Positions 35,781-45,251 are shown, counted from the first letter of the stretch. The stretch is 64,000 nucleotides of DNA from Fluctibacter corallii (GCF_025751585.1 NZ_JAOWKX010000002.1:1-64000), one strand, 5' to 3'. Notes: a model not told the origin generated them from the letters alone. Made by a program: numbers and translations.

Positions 35781-38468
35781 ATGACTTTACACACTCGCCT
35801 TACAACGATCGCTGTTGTTGTTGCCACACAGCTGTTTGCTTCTACCTCTACTGTATCTGCGCAAGCGTCAAATAGCGCTGATTCTGACCGAGAATCAGAT
35901 GTTGAGTTAATTATGGTTACAGGTAGCTTTGTTAGACGAAGCGAAAATTTTGAGTCACCGTCGCCGCTCGCGGTTGTTGATAGTGTTGATATTGATGCCA
36001 TTGGTGCAAAAAATATTAGTGATATTACGCAAACGCTGACTATTAATACGGGTTCACAGAATAATCCAGATGCATTTACGCAAAATGCAACGGCTGGAAC
36101 ATCCAATATTAACCTAAGGGGGTTGGGGGTTTCGTCTACTCTGGTTCTTTTAAATAATAAAAGACAAGTAGTCACAGCACAGCAGACTAACGATGGATTA
36201 AACTTTGTAGATACCAGTTCGCTTGTACCAATGATTGCTATTGGACGAATGGAAGTAGTGAAAGACGGTGCTTCAGCCTTATATGGATCTGACGCAGTTG
36301 CAGGCGTGGTTAATTTCATAACTAAGAAAGATTATGATGGCGCGAAAGTGACGCTTGATTATCAGGATGGTAAATATGGTAATAATCGAGAGTACATCAT
36401 TCAAGGATTGTGGGGCGCTAGCGGAGATACTGGCAGTGTTATGGCCGCCATTAGTTATACTGATAGAGCCCCTATGTTTATTGGCGATCGGCGTTTGAGT
36501 CGACCACAAGATGATACGAGTACATTGGGAAGTCCTGGAACTTTCTTTTTGAATGGGACCCCATTTATCGATCCAACTGGTTGTGCTGAATTTGGAGGTT
36601 ACCCTCTCCTTCGTGCGCCAAGTGGAACCGTGCCCAATCTAGATATAGGGTATTGTAGATTTGACTTTGGCAATACCTATTCATTTGTTCCAGACGAAAC
36701 CCGCGTGAGTAGCTATGTTAAAGCGGTATATGAACCTTCCGATATGCTTAGTTGGACCACGGAAATCAGCTATGCTAGGAATCGAGCAGAGAGAGGAGGC
36801 TCACCGAGTTTTCCTATTTTAACCTTCCCCACCGTTCCTGCTGATCATCCGTCTAACCCTTTTGGAGCTCCGGTTTCTTTCTTTGGGAGGGCGTTGGGTA
36901 ACGGGTATCCGGGCGATCCTGCTAATACAGAATCAGACACCTTTCGTTTGAGTACGATGCTGCAAGGTGAGCTAGATAGTGGCTTCTGGGAAGTGAGTTA
37001 TACCACGGCGCGTAACGATTTTCTTTATTGGGTAAGAGATACATTAAACGCAGATCTTAATCTAGCATTGAATGGGTTAGGGGGCATAGGTTGTAACCCT
37101 GTAACGGGTACACCAGGTCAAGGTAATTGCGAGTATTTTAATCCGTTTGCCACTTCATACACAACCATGCCAAATTCTCAGTCAGTGATTGACTCGATTA
37201 CCGCAACTCAAATGATTGATTCCAAAACGGATTTGCAGGTACTTGAGGCATTTGCTTCTTTTGGCTTGTTTGAATTAGGCGGCGGTGAAGCGGGTTTAGC
37301 CTTGGGCGCGCAATATCGGGATGAAGAGTTTGATCAAGATTATGATTCTCTATCTAATCAGGATGCGTTTAATTTTGTAATAGGTAGTCCTGATACACAA
37401 GGTACGTTAGATGTCTGGGCTGCATTTGCAGAGCTTGCGTTGCCAGTCACCGCTGATTTGGATGTTCAGTTAGCCCTTAGGTACGAAGAATACGGCGGAA
37501 ATGTGGGGGATACCCTAGACCCCAAAGTGGCTGTCTCTTGGCGAGTGATGGATGAGTTTTCCATTCGAGGGTCATATTCAACTTCATTTAGGGCTCCATC
37601 AATTTTTCAACGGGATGGCTCCGCTACGGCATTAAACCAAATGATTGATCCGCTTAATGGCTCTATGTCTTTTGCAGCGACCCGTTTATCAGGGAGTGAA
37701 GAACTTAAACCTGAGGAATCAGAAGCGACAAATATTGGCTTTTCTCTTGAACCCATTGATGACTTGTCAATTGAGTTAGACTTTTGGCGGTTTAAATTTG
37801 AGGATTTGATTATCCAAGAAAATTACCAAGCAATCCTAAATGCCAATCCTCAAAACCCAGATCGTGTTGTTCGTGCTGGTGATCCGCTTACAGGTCCGTT
37901 ACTGAGAGTAAACACGAACTTTGTTAATGCAAGTTCACTTAGAACGCACGGTATTGACTTGGTGGCAAGCTATAAAATGGATACTGCTTGGGGGAGTGTG
38001 ACACCCAGCTTCAATGCCACCTACATTACAAAATATGAGCTAAATGACCCGCAAGCGGGCATTATTGATGGTGCCGGGCGGCGTAACTTTAGCAATATTG
38101 GGGTTTCCACTCCAGAACTACGATACAACCTAGGCTTAAGTTGGCAAGCAGACATTCACTCTGCGCATATTTTTGTCCGCTATATTGATAGTTATTTAGA
38201 TGATCAGAATTGCGCAGATGGTTCACCTGCCACCGAAGGATGCCCGAATGGACTCCAAGAAGTGGACAGCCATACCACAATTGATGCCCAATACAATATT
38301 GATCTTGGTGCAATATTTGAAACAGAGACCACTTACGTTTTAACGTTGGGAGGCATTAATATCACTGATGAGGATCCACCTCAGTTATTCACAAATAGCG
38401 GATATGATTCTAAAGTGCATGATCCTAGGGGAAGACAGCTCTATGCAAGGTTGGCGATAGAGTTCTAA
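35781..38468 (+). CDS. TonB-dependent outer-membrane receptor
   Basis: An 895-residue receptor with a signal peptide (to about residue 30, STSTVSAQA), TonB box region VELIMVTGSFVRR (about 42-54), plug domain (SPSPLAVVDSVDIDAIGAKN, VVKDGASALYGSDAVAGVVN near 155-172) and a barrel ending in AIEF with terminal Phe. GSFVRRS after the box and DGASALYGSDA are typical of the Caulobacter/Alteromonas receptor class for oligosaccharides, terpenes or other organics. GGGGAG precedes the ATG. It closes a run of acyl-CoA catabolic genes, so it may import their hydrophobic substrate. A degenerate ATGGGTGTCTGA copy lies at 35736-35747. Confidence 0.93.
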   Translation: MTLHTRLTTIAVVVATQLFASTSTVSAQASNSADSDRESDVELIMVTGSFVRRSENFESPSPLAVVDSVDIDAIGAKNISDITQTLTINTGSQNNPDAFTQNATAGTSNINLRGLGVSSTLVLLNNKRQVVTAQQTNDGLNFVDTSSLVPMIAIGRMEVVKDGASALYGSDAVAGVVNFITKKDYDGAKVTLDYQDGKYGNNREYIIQGLWGASGDTGSVMAAISYTDRAPMFIGDRRLSRPQDDTSTLGSPGTFFLNGTPFIDPTGCAEFGGYPLLRAPSGTVPNLDIGYCRFDFGNTYSFVPDETRVSSYVKAVYEPSDMLSWTTEISYARNRAERGGSPSFPILTFPTVPADHPSNPFGAPVSFFGRALGNGYPGDPANTESDTFRLSTMLQGELDSGFWEVSYTTARNDFLYWVRDTLNADLNLALNGLGGIGCNPVTGTPGQGNCEYFNPFATSYTTMPNSQSVIDSITATQMIDSKTDLQVLEAFASFGLFELGGGEAGLALGAQYRDEEFDQDYDSLSNQDAFNFVIGSPDTQGTLDVWAAFAELALPVTADLDVQLALRYEEYGGNVGDTLDPKVAVSWRVMDEFSIRGSYSTSFRAPSIFQRDGSATALNQMIDPLNGSMSFAATRLSGSEELKPEESEATNIGFSLEPIDDLSIELDFWRFKFEDLIIQENYQAILNANPQNPDRVVRAGDPLTGPLLRVNTNFVNASSLRTHGIDLVASYKMDTAWGSVTPSFNATYITKYELNDPQAGIIDGAGRRNFSNIGVSTPELRYNLGLSWQADIHSAHIFVRYIDSYLDDQNCADGSPATEGCPNGLQEVDSHTTIDAQYNIDLGAIFETETTYVLTLGGINITDEDPPQLFTNSGYDSKVHDPRGRQLYARLAIEF

Positions 38469-38476
38469 TCTTTTTG

Positions 38477-38497
38477 GCTCCAGCTTTCTGCTGGAGC
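38477..38497 (+). terminator. Hairpin after the TonB receptor gene
   Basis: GCTCCAG-CTTTCTG-CTGGAGC is a perfect 7-bp stem 9 bp after the stop codon. A poor T-run follows. Confidence 0.5.
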
Positions 38498-38542
38498 TAC
38501 AATTTGGCTAAGAAGTCGGTTTAATAATTATAGTAATTATAT

Positions 38543-39800
38543 GTAGACACCCACAATTGACGGGTTGAATACTGTACTACGTTGATATAGAAAATAGTGT
38601 AAAGTCAATCCATAGTAAAAGGGAATTCACTATGGCAAGACCTCGTTCAAAACTCATAAATTTGTCTGATACTCATTATTATCATTGTATTTCTCGCTGT
38701 GTTCGACAGGCTTATCTATGCGGGAAAGATAAAAAAACAGGGAAAAATTACGAACATAGGCGTGGTTGGGTGGAAAATCGATTGTTACTGCTTGCAGATA
38801 TATTCTGTATTGGCTTGTGTGCTTATGCAGTTATGAGCAATCATACGCACGTAGTATTGCGTGTTGACAAATCAAGATCCCAAAAATTATCTGATATTGA
38901 CGTTGCGGTGAAATGGATGCGCCTATTCAAAGGTTCTATTTTATTGCAGCAATTTATAAACCCACATAGCCGTGCGTGCATGTCAAAGGTTGAACGAGAT
39001 CAAGTCAGAAGTGAAATACAGGTATACAGAGGTCGATTGGCCGACGTCAGCTGGTTTATGCGGTGTTTAAATGAATATATTGCACGAAAAGCAAATAAAG
39101 AAGACGAGTGTAAAGGACGCTTTTGGGAGGGGCGTTTCACCTCGCAAGCATTGTTAGATGAAAAAGCCGTGTTAGCCTGTATGACTTACGTAGATCTGAA
39201 CCCCGTACGTGCAGGGTTGGCAACGTCACTTGAATCATCAAAGCATACGAGTATTCGTAGGCGGATTCTGGCATTAATGAAAAAAGGTAAGCTAAAGTCA
39301 TTAATGCCTTTTACAGCCGAGCATGGTTCAAAAAAGTCGGAAGGTATCCCTTTTGAAATATATACCTATATAAAGCTGGTTGAAATAACAGGCAAAATTA
39401 AAAGGCCAGATAAACCTGGTTTTATTAAATCGCCATCTCTTTTTGAAGAGTGGGGGATTTCGCCTTCACATTGGATTGCCTTAACTTCGAAGTTTGAAGT
39501 AGCTTATAAAGGCAAGATCAGAGGGGATAACTTTTGCGCTAGTATGCCAAAGGCCTCTTAAATTAACCTCATATCCTTAAATTCCTCTTAGTCAGTTGAA
39601 TTTTATTTTCATTTTCCTTTCTGTTAGATCTCTCACTCCAGCAACGTCAATAATCGCTTTTGTTAATATTCGAGAATCTTGAACAATTGAGCTTTGATTC
39701 ACGGTGTATTTGCAATTGCTCATGGCGAAAATTCGTAATTTCGGTTCCTACGAAGGGAAAAATGGTGAAATCGGTACTAGTAATAAATGTGGGTGTCTAA
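38543..39800. mobile_element. RAYT-type element bounded by inverted GTGGGTGTCTA motifs
   Basis: The Y1 transposase gene (38632-39561) is enclosed by TAGACACCCAC at 38544-38554 and GTGGGTGTCTA at 39789-39799, an exact 11-bp inverted pair facing outward. The 12th base differs. No target-site duplication is expected for Y1 enzymes and none is seen. The 240 bp after the gene (39562-39788) hold an imperfect A/T palindrome (CGAAAATTCGTAATTTCG near 39730) and no gene. Whether this whole unit moves, or is a domesticated RAYT with REP-like flanks, is open. Confidence 0.6.
38632..39561 (+). CDS. REP-associated tyrosine transposase (IS200-like Y1, HUH)
   Basis: A 309-residue Transposase_17/Y1 transposase. 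The HUH pair is His71-Thr-His73 (MSNHTHVVLRVD); the likely catalytic Tyr186 lies in TYVDLNPVRAG, which aligns with the DYIYINPVKHG region of E. coli TnpA-REP. GRFWEGRF (163-169) is also family-typical. Such enzymes nick single-stranded hairpins and are linked to dispersed REP palindromes. It is longer than E. coli RAYT (165 residues) owing to an insert at about 105-160 and a C-terminal extension. AAAAGGGAATTC precedes the ATG. A GTGGGTGTC motif lies on each side. Confidence 0.9.
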   Translation: MARPRSKLINLSDTHYYHCISRCVRQAYLCGKDKKTGKNYEHRRGWVENRLLLLADIFCIGLCAYAVMSNHTHVVLRVDKSRSQKLSDIDVAVKWMRLFKGSILLQQFINPHSRACMSKVERDQVRSEIQVYRGRLADVSWFMRCLNEYIARKANKEDECKGRFWEGRFTSQALLDEKAVLACMTYVDLNPVRAGLATSLESSKHTSIRRRILALMKKGKLKSLMPFTAEHGSKKSEGIPFEIYTYIKLVEITGKIKRPDKPGFIKSPSLFEEWGISPSHWIALTSKFEVAYKGKIRGDNFCASMPKAS

Positions 39801-39941
39801 TCTCAAAGAATGAGCAAGCTTCTAATATGTAAAGCTTTTGTGCCAATTAGACTATGGATGATATTAATACATGACTTTATCTTTTTGCTCTTGGGCTTCA
39901 GTATTGTTGTTCAGTTTTACATTGCTAACACAAGGATTACT

Positions 39942-40247
39942 ATGCCTCAAAAAATGAATGAAGTTGAGCTGAAAGCAGCTTTAGCGCAGTTAAATGCAGA
40001 TTTGGACGAAGGAACTCACTGGAAAATTGTTGACGACAAGCTATGTAAAACCTTCAAGTTTAAAAGCTTTATTCGTGCGTTTGGCTGGATGAGTCAAATC
40101 GCCATATGGGCTGAAAAATTAAATCATCATCCCGAATGGTTTAATGTATATAACAAAGTAGAAATTAACTTGACTACGCATGATGCCGATGGAATCAGTG
40201 AACTTGACTTTAAACTCGCTGAAAAAATGGAACTGCTTAAGAGTTAA
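39942..40247 (+). CDS. phhB: 4a-hydroxytetrahydrobiopterin dehydratase (PCD/PhhB)
   Basis: A 101-residue pterin-4a-carbinolamine dehydratase, which recycles the pterin cofactor of phenylalanine hydroxylase. The active-site segment [20 protein letters not shown], followed by [12 protein letters not shown], is diagnostic; His residues and Trp are kept. The ATG at 39942, preceded by AAGGA, is used; the frame is open back to 39810 but that part is hydrophobic and foreign to the family. No phhA is next to it. It follows the transposase element, whose right-hand motif lies 142 bp upstream. Confidence 0.92.
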   Translation: MPQKMNEVELKAALAQLNADLDEGTHWKIVDDKLCKTFKFKSFIRAFGWMSQIAIWAEKLNHHPEWFNVYNKVEINLTTHDADGISELDFKLAEKMELLKS

Positions 40248-40373
40248 GCGGATCGTGTTCTGTTAAACGCTAGTGACCTAGTTTGCTATATGTTCTATTT
40301 GTTCGTTTTTCTGGCTATGTGAGCAAAGAATCAGCTAACGAGCGACAAGATTGAAATTTTTTTGTAATACAAC

Positions 40374-40401
40374 TTGCGTGCCATTCTTTGCTATGTATAA
40401 T
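40374..40401 (+). promoter_or_regulatory. Promoter of the initiator tRNA cluster
   Basis: TTGCGT (40374-40379), a 16-bp spacer, and a perfect TATAAT (40396-40401), followed by the G/C-containing ACGCAGC discriminator expected of stringently controlled stable RNA promoters. The first tRNA begins 44 bp further on. Confidence 0.78.
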
Positions 40402-40445
40402 ACGCAGCACTTAACGGCTCAGGTCGTTTAAGCAAAGATTACAGG

Positions 40446-40522
<77 letters not shown>

Positions 40523-40578
40523 ATTTTAAGTATAGAGTAAATCTTTACTTAGATTCTGCAATGTAATCTTATCACAGG

Positions 40579-40655
<77 letters not shown>

Positions 40656-40750
40656 CTTTTTCAGTTAAAAGAAGTGGTTAAAAAAACCAAGGTTTTTCAA
40701 TATTCTCTATATTTCCTAATTACGTAGTAGTTAGTAAACATATTTTCAGG

Positions 40751-40827
<77 letters not shown>

Positions 40828-40874
40828 CCTGAAAATAAAGTTCTAAATCCAATCAGTTGTAAGTAATACTGCTT

Positions 40875-42068
40875 TTATTGTGGTGCCTTCACTAGTCCTG
40901 TTCCAGCATCTTCTTCTTCAATAGTATCCGTTAATCCTTGATAAGTGCCGCTACCAATAATTTTTGCAATCAATGCCGTGTGTTCTATCCAGTTTAAATT
41001 GTCTTTCTGTCGCTGAGCATAAAGTGCTGCTACACCAGCGACGTGTGGGCACGCCATACTCGTTCCACTCATAGCGGTTAAACCACCACCCAACCTTGCA
41101 GATACAACTTTTACACCTGGTGCGGATATATCACACTGAGTATTTGAAAAGTTTGCAATTGAATATTTGTTGCCCGATTCAGCTAGGGCGCCGACTGATA
41201 TTATACCCATACCAGCGGCCGGCGGTGCCACAGCAATCTCGTAATCATCACGCCTGCTTTCATTACCTGCTGCAGCTACAAGAACTGCGCCTTCTCCGAA
41301 ACTGCCTCGTGCAGTAATAAAATCAGTGAGTTGACTATATAAATTAACATTAGCTGTATAAGCTTGAAGAGCAATAGATGTTGCGGCCTCAATAGGATAG
41401 CCTCTTTGTTCAGTAAGAAAGGCAACATAACCTGGGAAGTCAATTCCCAGAGACATAGATACGACATTTGCGCCTTCATCTACAGCCCACATGATAGCGC
41501 GAGTGATACTTAATGTTCCTCCACCGCTTTGACCCAATACTTTGCCTATAATCGCCTTATTGATATTTCGAGCGACTCCAATACGCTTACCGTTTACATC
41601 TTGGCCAAAAATTGTCCCCGCGCAATGGGTACCATGCCCATGCAAATCATCGTCTGATTCATCTGTAAAGTTTTTTCGAACGATTTCCATACCATTAAAT
41701 GCAGCGTGAGATGGGTCAATGCCCGTGTCGAGTACGGCAACGTTGATACCTGAGCCATCATACTGAGACGTATCTGCGGCTACGGCTTCAATTCCCCACG
41801 TATTGTCAGATAATGTATTAGAGGCAACATCGTCTTGAGACATAGGGGCGATCAATTGATGGGGCATGTCAGGTGCGATGGCTTTTGTACGAGGGTCGCG
41901 TCGCAGATCTCCAACTTCTTGGGTCGTTAGTTCGGCTTCCTCAACATTAGTTATTGCGTCACTGTGAGTGAGATGTGTGCTTCTTCCCGACCCAAATGAG
42001 GCAAATGTGGGAGGAAGGCTTTGTGATTTACGAAGAACAACAAACTTTTCCATTTTCATGATTTTCAA
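40875..42068 (-). CDS. Subtilisin-like serine protease (S8)
   Basis: A 397-residue S8 protease. Catalytic triad: Asp114 (AVLDTGID), His145 (GHGTHCAGT) and Ser337 (SGTSMACPH), with oxyanion Asn269 (AAAGNES). The first 90 residues resemble a short propeptide (APMSQDD...NTWGIEAV). No signal peptide is visible, so it may act inside the cell or be exported by a route not seen here. An insertion at about 211-256 between the beta-strand SMSLGID and AVLVAAAG is longer than in subtilisin. The ATG at 42068 has AAGGTTG upstream; in-frame ATGs at 42059 and 42053 are alternatives. Confidence 0.92.
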   Translation of the reverse strand: MKIMKMEKFVVLRKSQSLPPTFASFGSGRSTHLTHSDAITNVEEAELTTQEVGDLRRDPRTKAIAPDMPHQLIAPMSQDDVASNTLSDNTWGIEAVAADTSQYDGSGINVAVLDTGIDPSHAAFNGMEIVRKNFTDESDDDLHGHGTHCAGTIFGQDVNGKRIGVARNINKAIIGKVLGQSGGGTLSITRAIMWAVDEGANVVSMSLGIDFPGYVAFLTEQRGYPIEAATSIALQAYTANVNLYSQLTDFITARGSFGEGAVLVAAAGNESRRDDYEIAVAPPAAGMGIISVGALAESGNKYSIANFSNTQCDISAPGVKVVSARLGGGLTAMSGTSMACPHVAGVAALYAQRQKDNLNWIEHTALIAKIIGSGTYQGLTDTIEEEDAGTGLVKAPQ

Positions 42069-42166
42069 CCTTGATACTGAGTAAACTTTCTCTATTAAAG
42101 TGTAGGTTGTAACGCGCTTCTCTCACAATGGAGAAGCGCGTAGGAAAAGTTTAGTACTCAAGGGGG

Positions 42167-42829
42167 TTATTCACCTTGTCTAAGTGTCAGTTTGTTATGC
42201 ACTTTTCTCACATCTTCAGTTCCCTTAGCGATTTTTTCAGCTAATTGAATATCTGATTTTTTCGAAACGTGCCCCATCAAAAACACATCGCCACGGTCTA
42301 CCTCAATGTCGATATCGTCACTATCAAGTTCTGTATTGAACAACATTTTTGTACCAATTACGCTGGATATTTTTGCATCTACAAACTCGTCTACGAAGTC
42401 CTTTTCTTCCCAGTCATCCACGGTTTTATCAAACTTTTTTTCCCATTTCTCTTTTTTATTTTCCGCGTAATTTGCGACCTCTTCGCGGCGTTTTTTCACA
42501 TAGTCTTTTACCCATGCATCATTATCGTGGAGTACAGTTAACTTATTATCTACCTCTTTTACGCCTTCAAGCTCGCGGATTAATTCCGTTGCAAGTCGCT
42601 TATCGTAGTCACTATCAACCTTTCCTGTCAGGATGACAGTACCATTTTGTACATCCGTGTTGATGTCGAACGAGTTGAGGTTCGTGTTGAATAAAATCAC
42701 GGTTTCCGCCTTTCCATCTAGCCACGCATCCATAGCCTCCTTTTCCCAGCGGTCTTTATCTGCTGCAAATGCGTGGCCAGAAAAAAATAGTGAGATTGCA
42801 ATCATTGTAATTTGGGAAGACTTTTTCAT
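42167..42829 (-). CDS. BON-domain periplasmic protein (OsmY-like)
   Basis: A 220-residue exported protein with signal peptide (to about residue 22, FFSGHAFA). Two BON domains: about 38-95 (AETVILFNTNLNSFDINTDV, then GTVILTGKV) and about 155-215 (GTKMLFNTELDSDDIDIEV, VFLMGHV). They are joined by a charged, coiled linker (KKRREEVANYAENKKEKWEK). BON proteins such as OsmY bind membranes and act in envelope stress. GGAG six bases before the ATG at 42829 decides the start. Three GTGGGTGTC motifs lie behind it. Confidence 0.87.
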   Translation of the reverse strand: MKKSSQITMIAISLFFSGHAFAADKDRWEKEAMDAWLDGKAETVILFNTNLNSFDINTDVQNGTVILTGKVDSDYDKRLATELIRELEGVKEVDNKLTVLHDNDAWVKDYVKKRREEVANYAENKKEKWEKKFDKTVDDWEEKDFVDEFVDAKISSVIGTKMLFNTELDSDDIDIEVDRGDVFLMGHVSKKSDIQLAEKIAKGTEDVRKVHNKLTLRQGE

Positions 42830-42884
42830 CGTTATCTCCAAGTTAATAAATAAGCCATTTAGTGGTACTTTTCATTCTCACAGA

Positions 42885-43063
42885 GTGGGTGTCTACTATT
42901 GCCTCTACCTAAGCTACCACTTGGTGTTTACCTGTGTAGTATGGAAGAAGTTTGATGATCAACACACTGAATCCGTCTTAAGAATGGTGGGTGTCCAGTT
43001 TGTTATCCAGTTTGGTAAATAGTTCCCTATTATCATTCAGACAGCTAGAAAGTGGGTGTCCAA
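42885..43063 (+). repeat. Three direct GTGGGTGTC motif copies
   Basis: Copies at 42885-42896 (GTGGGTGTCTAC), 42987-42998 (GTGGGTGTCCAG) and 43052-43063 (GTGGGTGTCCAA), all plus strand, spaced 102 and 65 bp. They lie in the 462-bp gap between the BON gene (-) and the hemerythrin gene (+). No gene is supported in this gap; 43064-43291 looks like an AT-rich promoter region. Confidence 0.7.
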
Positions 43064-43291
43064 TGAATACTCAACAACTAACGCCCTGTAATCTCGTTGA
43101 GCTAGTCGAATGATTACGGAGGCATATTGACCCCGTCTAAAGATTCTAGTTTGGTTTTAGAGAGTTAGCGAAAAATTTATAAGAAATATTTCGTGGCAAA
43201 TATTCGAGAGAAATGAATGATCTGAAAAGAAAATCACGCAGTAACTAGTGATACAGGATTCAATATTCATCTTGCAATGTTAGGAGACAAC

Positions 43292-43720
43292 ATGCGTATT
43301 TTTGAAGCGCTTCGTGAGGATCATGACAAACAAAGAGCGTTATTGGCGACGTTAATGGATACGTCAGGAGCGTCGAGCACTCGAAAAGATTATTACGCCC
43401 AACTTAAAGACGAGTTGAATCGACATGCCATTGCAGAGGAACGCCACTTCTACATAGCATTAATGGAATCAGACAAGGCAATTGAAAAATCCCGTCATGG
43501 CATTGCTGAGCACCATGAAATAGACGAGTTAATAGAGAAACTTGATCAAACAGATATGTCCTCTTCAGCTTGGATGTCATATATGAAAAACCTAAACGAA
43601 AAGGTGCTTCATCATTTGGAGGAAGAAGAAAGAGAAACATTCCAACTAGCGGGACGAATCCTTTCGGATGCCCAGAAATCAGAACTTGCGACGCGTTATC
43701 AGTCTGAAATGAAAACGTAG
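43292..43720 (+). CDS. Hemerythrin-like protein
   Basis: A 142-residue four-helix protein of the hemerythrin HHE family. Ligand-type residues are spaced as expected: His11 (ALREDHDKQ), His45 and Glu49 (NRHAIAEERH), His74/His75 (IAEHHEIDEL) and His107/His108 with Glu (VLHHLEEEER). It probably binds a diiron or related centre and acts in oxygen/NO sensing or iron handling under stress. AGGAG five bases before the ATG at 43292 fixes the start. The peroxiredoxin gene follows after 89 bp. Confidence 0.88.
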   Translation: MRIFEALREDHDKQRALLATLMDTSGASSTRKDYYAQLKDELNRHAIAEERHFYIALMESDKAIEKSRHGIAEHHEIDELIEKLDQTDMSSSAWMSYMKNLNEKVLHHLEEEERETFQLAGRILSDAQKSELATRYQSEMKT

Positions 43721-43809
43721 AGGCAGAGACAAAACGTAAATTATCTAAACAGATACTGTGCAATTGTCGTAGATCGATTCTATCGTTAAAGGGAAATGGA
43801 GGAACAAAC

Positions 43810-44367
43810 ATGAGTGCTTATAAATTACGTGCAGGTCAGCAGTTTCCAGATATTAAAGTTCAATCAGAAGATGGACGGCAAGTTTCATTGGTGCCAACCT
43901 CTGACCCATCTTCACCTAGCGGCTCAGATAGGTGGACAGCAGTAATATTCTACCGTGGGCAACATTGCCCCATCTGTACCAACTTTCTTAACGAAGCCGA
44001 AACAATGGTAGGGCGTTTTCAGGGAATTGGCGTTGATTTAGTCGCTGTATCGGCTGATTCTCCGCAGCAATTGCAGAAAAATCGTGATGACGATTTGAAT
44101 GTTTCTTTTCCCATATTTACTGGTTTAACCGTCCCACAGATGGAACAGCTTGGATTGTATATTTCGGAACCTATGTCAAGCTCAGAAACTGACCATATGT
44201 TTAATGAACCTGCGTTAATGGTTGTAAATAGCAGCAATCAAATCCAACTCTTTGACATTGCTAATGGCCCATTCTTACGCCCAAACTTAGAGCAACTAAT
44301 TCGCGGGTTATCGTACGCCAGAGAAAATAAGTATCCGGTGCGCGGTACCCATGGACATGGTGCTTAG
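43810..44367 (+). CDS. Peroxiredoxin-like (AhpC/TSA) protein
   Basis: A 185-residue thioredoxin-fold protein. YRGQHCPICTNFL carries Cys53 and Cys56 in a CxxC arrangement in place of the usual single peroxidatic PxxxTxxC; this is the AhpC/TSA-related subgroup. VDLVAVSADSPQQL and the strand VSFPIF support the fold. It probably reduces peroxides or acts as a disulphide reductase. GGAGGAAC lies before the ATG. With hemerythrin just upstream it suggests a small oxidative-stress unit. Confidence 0.88.
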   Translation: MSAYKLRAGQQFPDIKVQSEDGRQVSLVPTSDPSSPSGSDRWTAVIFYRGQHCPICTNFLNEAETMVGRFQGIGVDLVAVSADSPQQLQKNRDDDLNVSFPIFTGLTVPQMEQLGLYISEPMSSSETDHMFNEPALMVVNSSNQIQLFDIANGPFLRPNLEQLIRGLSYARENKYPVRGTHGHGA

Positions 44368-44522
44368 CAGTATAGAAAGTTACTTTTTGCGTTCAACTCA
44401 CCTTCAAGAGCGTAACAGGTTGTAAAAACGTTACGCTCTGTTCGTTGTGCTATTTGCTAGTACCCGCTGAAAAGTAAGCGGTTTCGTATCGGTTAATTCA
44501 CGTTTCATATGGATGTACTTAA

Positions 44523-45251
44523 ATGACAAAAAACGTCGAAAATACAATACAGTTTTCAGAAGTTAGGACATTGGTTACTTTGTTTGTCGTAGCGCTGTGT
44601 ATTACTGTTTTTGCAATTTTAGCTTCATTTGTTTTAAGCCAAAATCAGTTACATTTTGATCGTGAGATTTTGCTCCTGTTTCGAGAGTCAACCAATCTTA
44701 GCGATCCTATAGGTGCAAAATGGGTAGAAGAATTGATGCGAGATATAACAAGCCTTGGTGGAGTAGGGTTGCTTACGTTTTTTACGCTAACAGCTTTTTT
44801 CTATTTGCAACTGATTAAGCGAAGCAGATTCGCATGGTACGTACTTCTTGCAATCATTTTGGGTACAGCTACAAGTTTTGCATTGAAGTATGGATTTGAG
44901 CGGCCAAGGCCTGATTTAGTCCCCCATGGAAGTCATGTTTACACACATAGCTTTCCAAGCGGCCATTCCCTTATGTCAGCAATGGTATATTTTACTTTGG
45001 CGGGGTTGTTATCTAGAACAATGAAGCGAAAACGCATTAAAACCTTTTTTTACGCTGTCGCGACTATCATTACCTTGAGTGTAGGTATCAGTCGCGTTTA
45101 CTTAGGGGTGCATTGGCCAACAGACGTTTTAGCCGGTTGGAGTATTGGATTAGCTTGGGCAATACTGGCGTTGCTGATGTCATTGTTTTTACAACAGAAA
45201 GGCTTCTTTAAGCCATTTTTAAAACTAGACACCCACAGTGAAGTACGGTGA
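44523..45251 (+). CDS. PAP2-family membrane phosphatase
   Basis: A 242-residue membrane protein with about six helices and the three PAP2 signature motifs: KYGFERPRPD (about 120-129), PSGHS (about 142-146) and SRVYLGVHWPTD (about 187-198), with catalytic His residues in the last two. Likely a phosphatidylglycerophosphate or undecaprenyl-diphosphate phosphatase. The stop lies after a segment carrying a reverse GTGGGTGTCTAG copy (45225-45236), encoding LDTHSE. Confidence 0.92.
   Translation: MTKNVENTIQFSEVRTLVTLFVVALCITVFAILASFVLSQNQLHFDREILLLFRESTNLSDPIGAKWVEELMRDITSLGGVGLLTFFTLTAFFYLQLIKRSRFAWYVLLAIILGTATSFALKYGFERPRPDLVPHGSHVYTHSFPSGHSLMSAMVYFTLAGLLSRTMKRKRIKTFFYAVATIITLSVGISRVYLGVHWPTDVLAGWSIGLAWAILALLMSLFLQQKGFFKPFLKLDTHSEVR

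Noticed and set aside
35705..36319. Minus-strand 204-codon frame at the start of the TonB receptor gene
   Set aside because: The receptor frame has signal peptide, TonB box and plug motifs; the antisense frame resembles nothing.
39810..39941. Upstream extension of the phhB frame
   Set aside because: Hydrophobic and foreign to the family; AAGGA and the conserved start MPQKM place the start at 39942.
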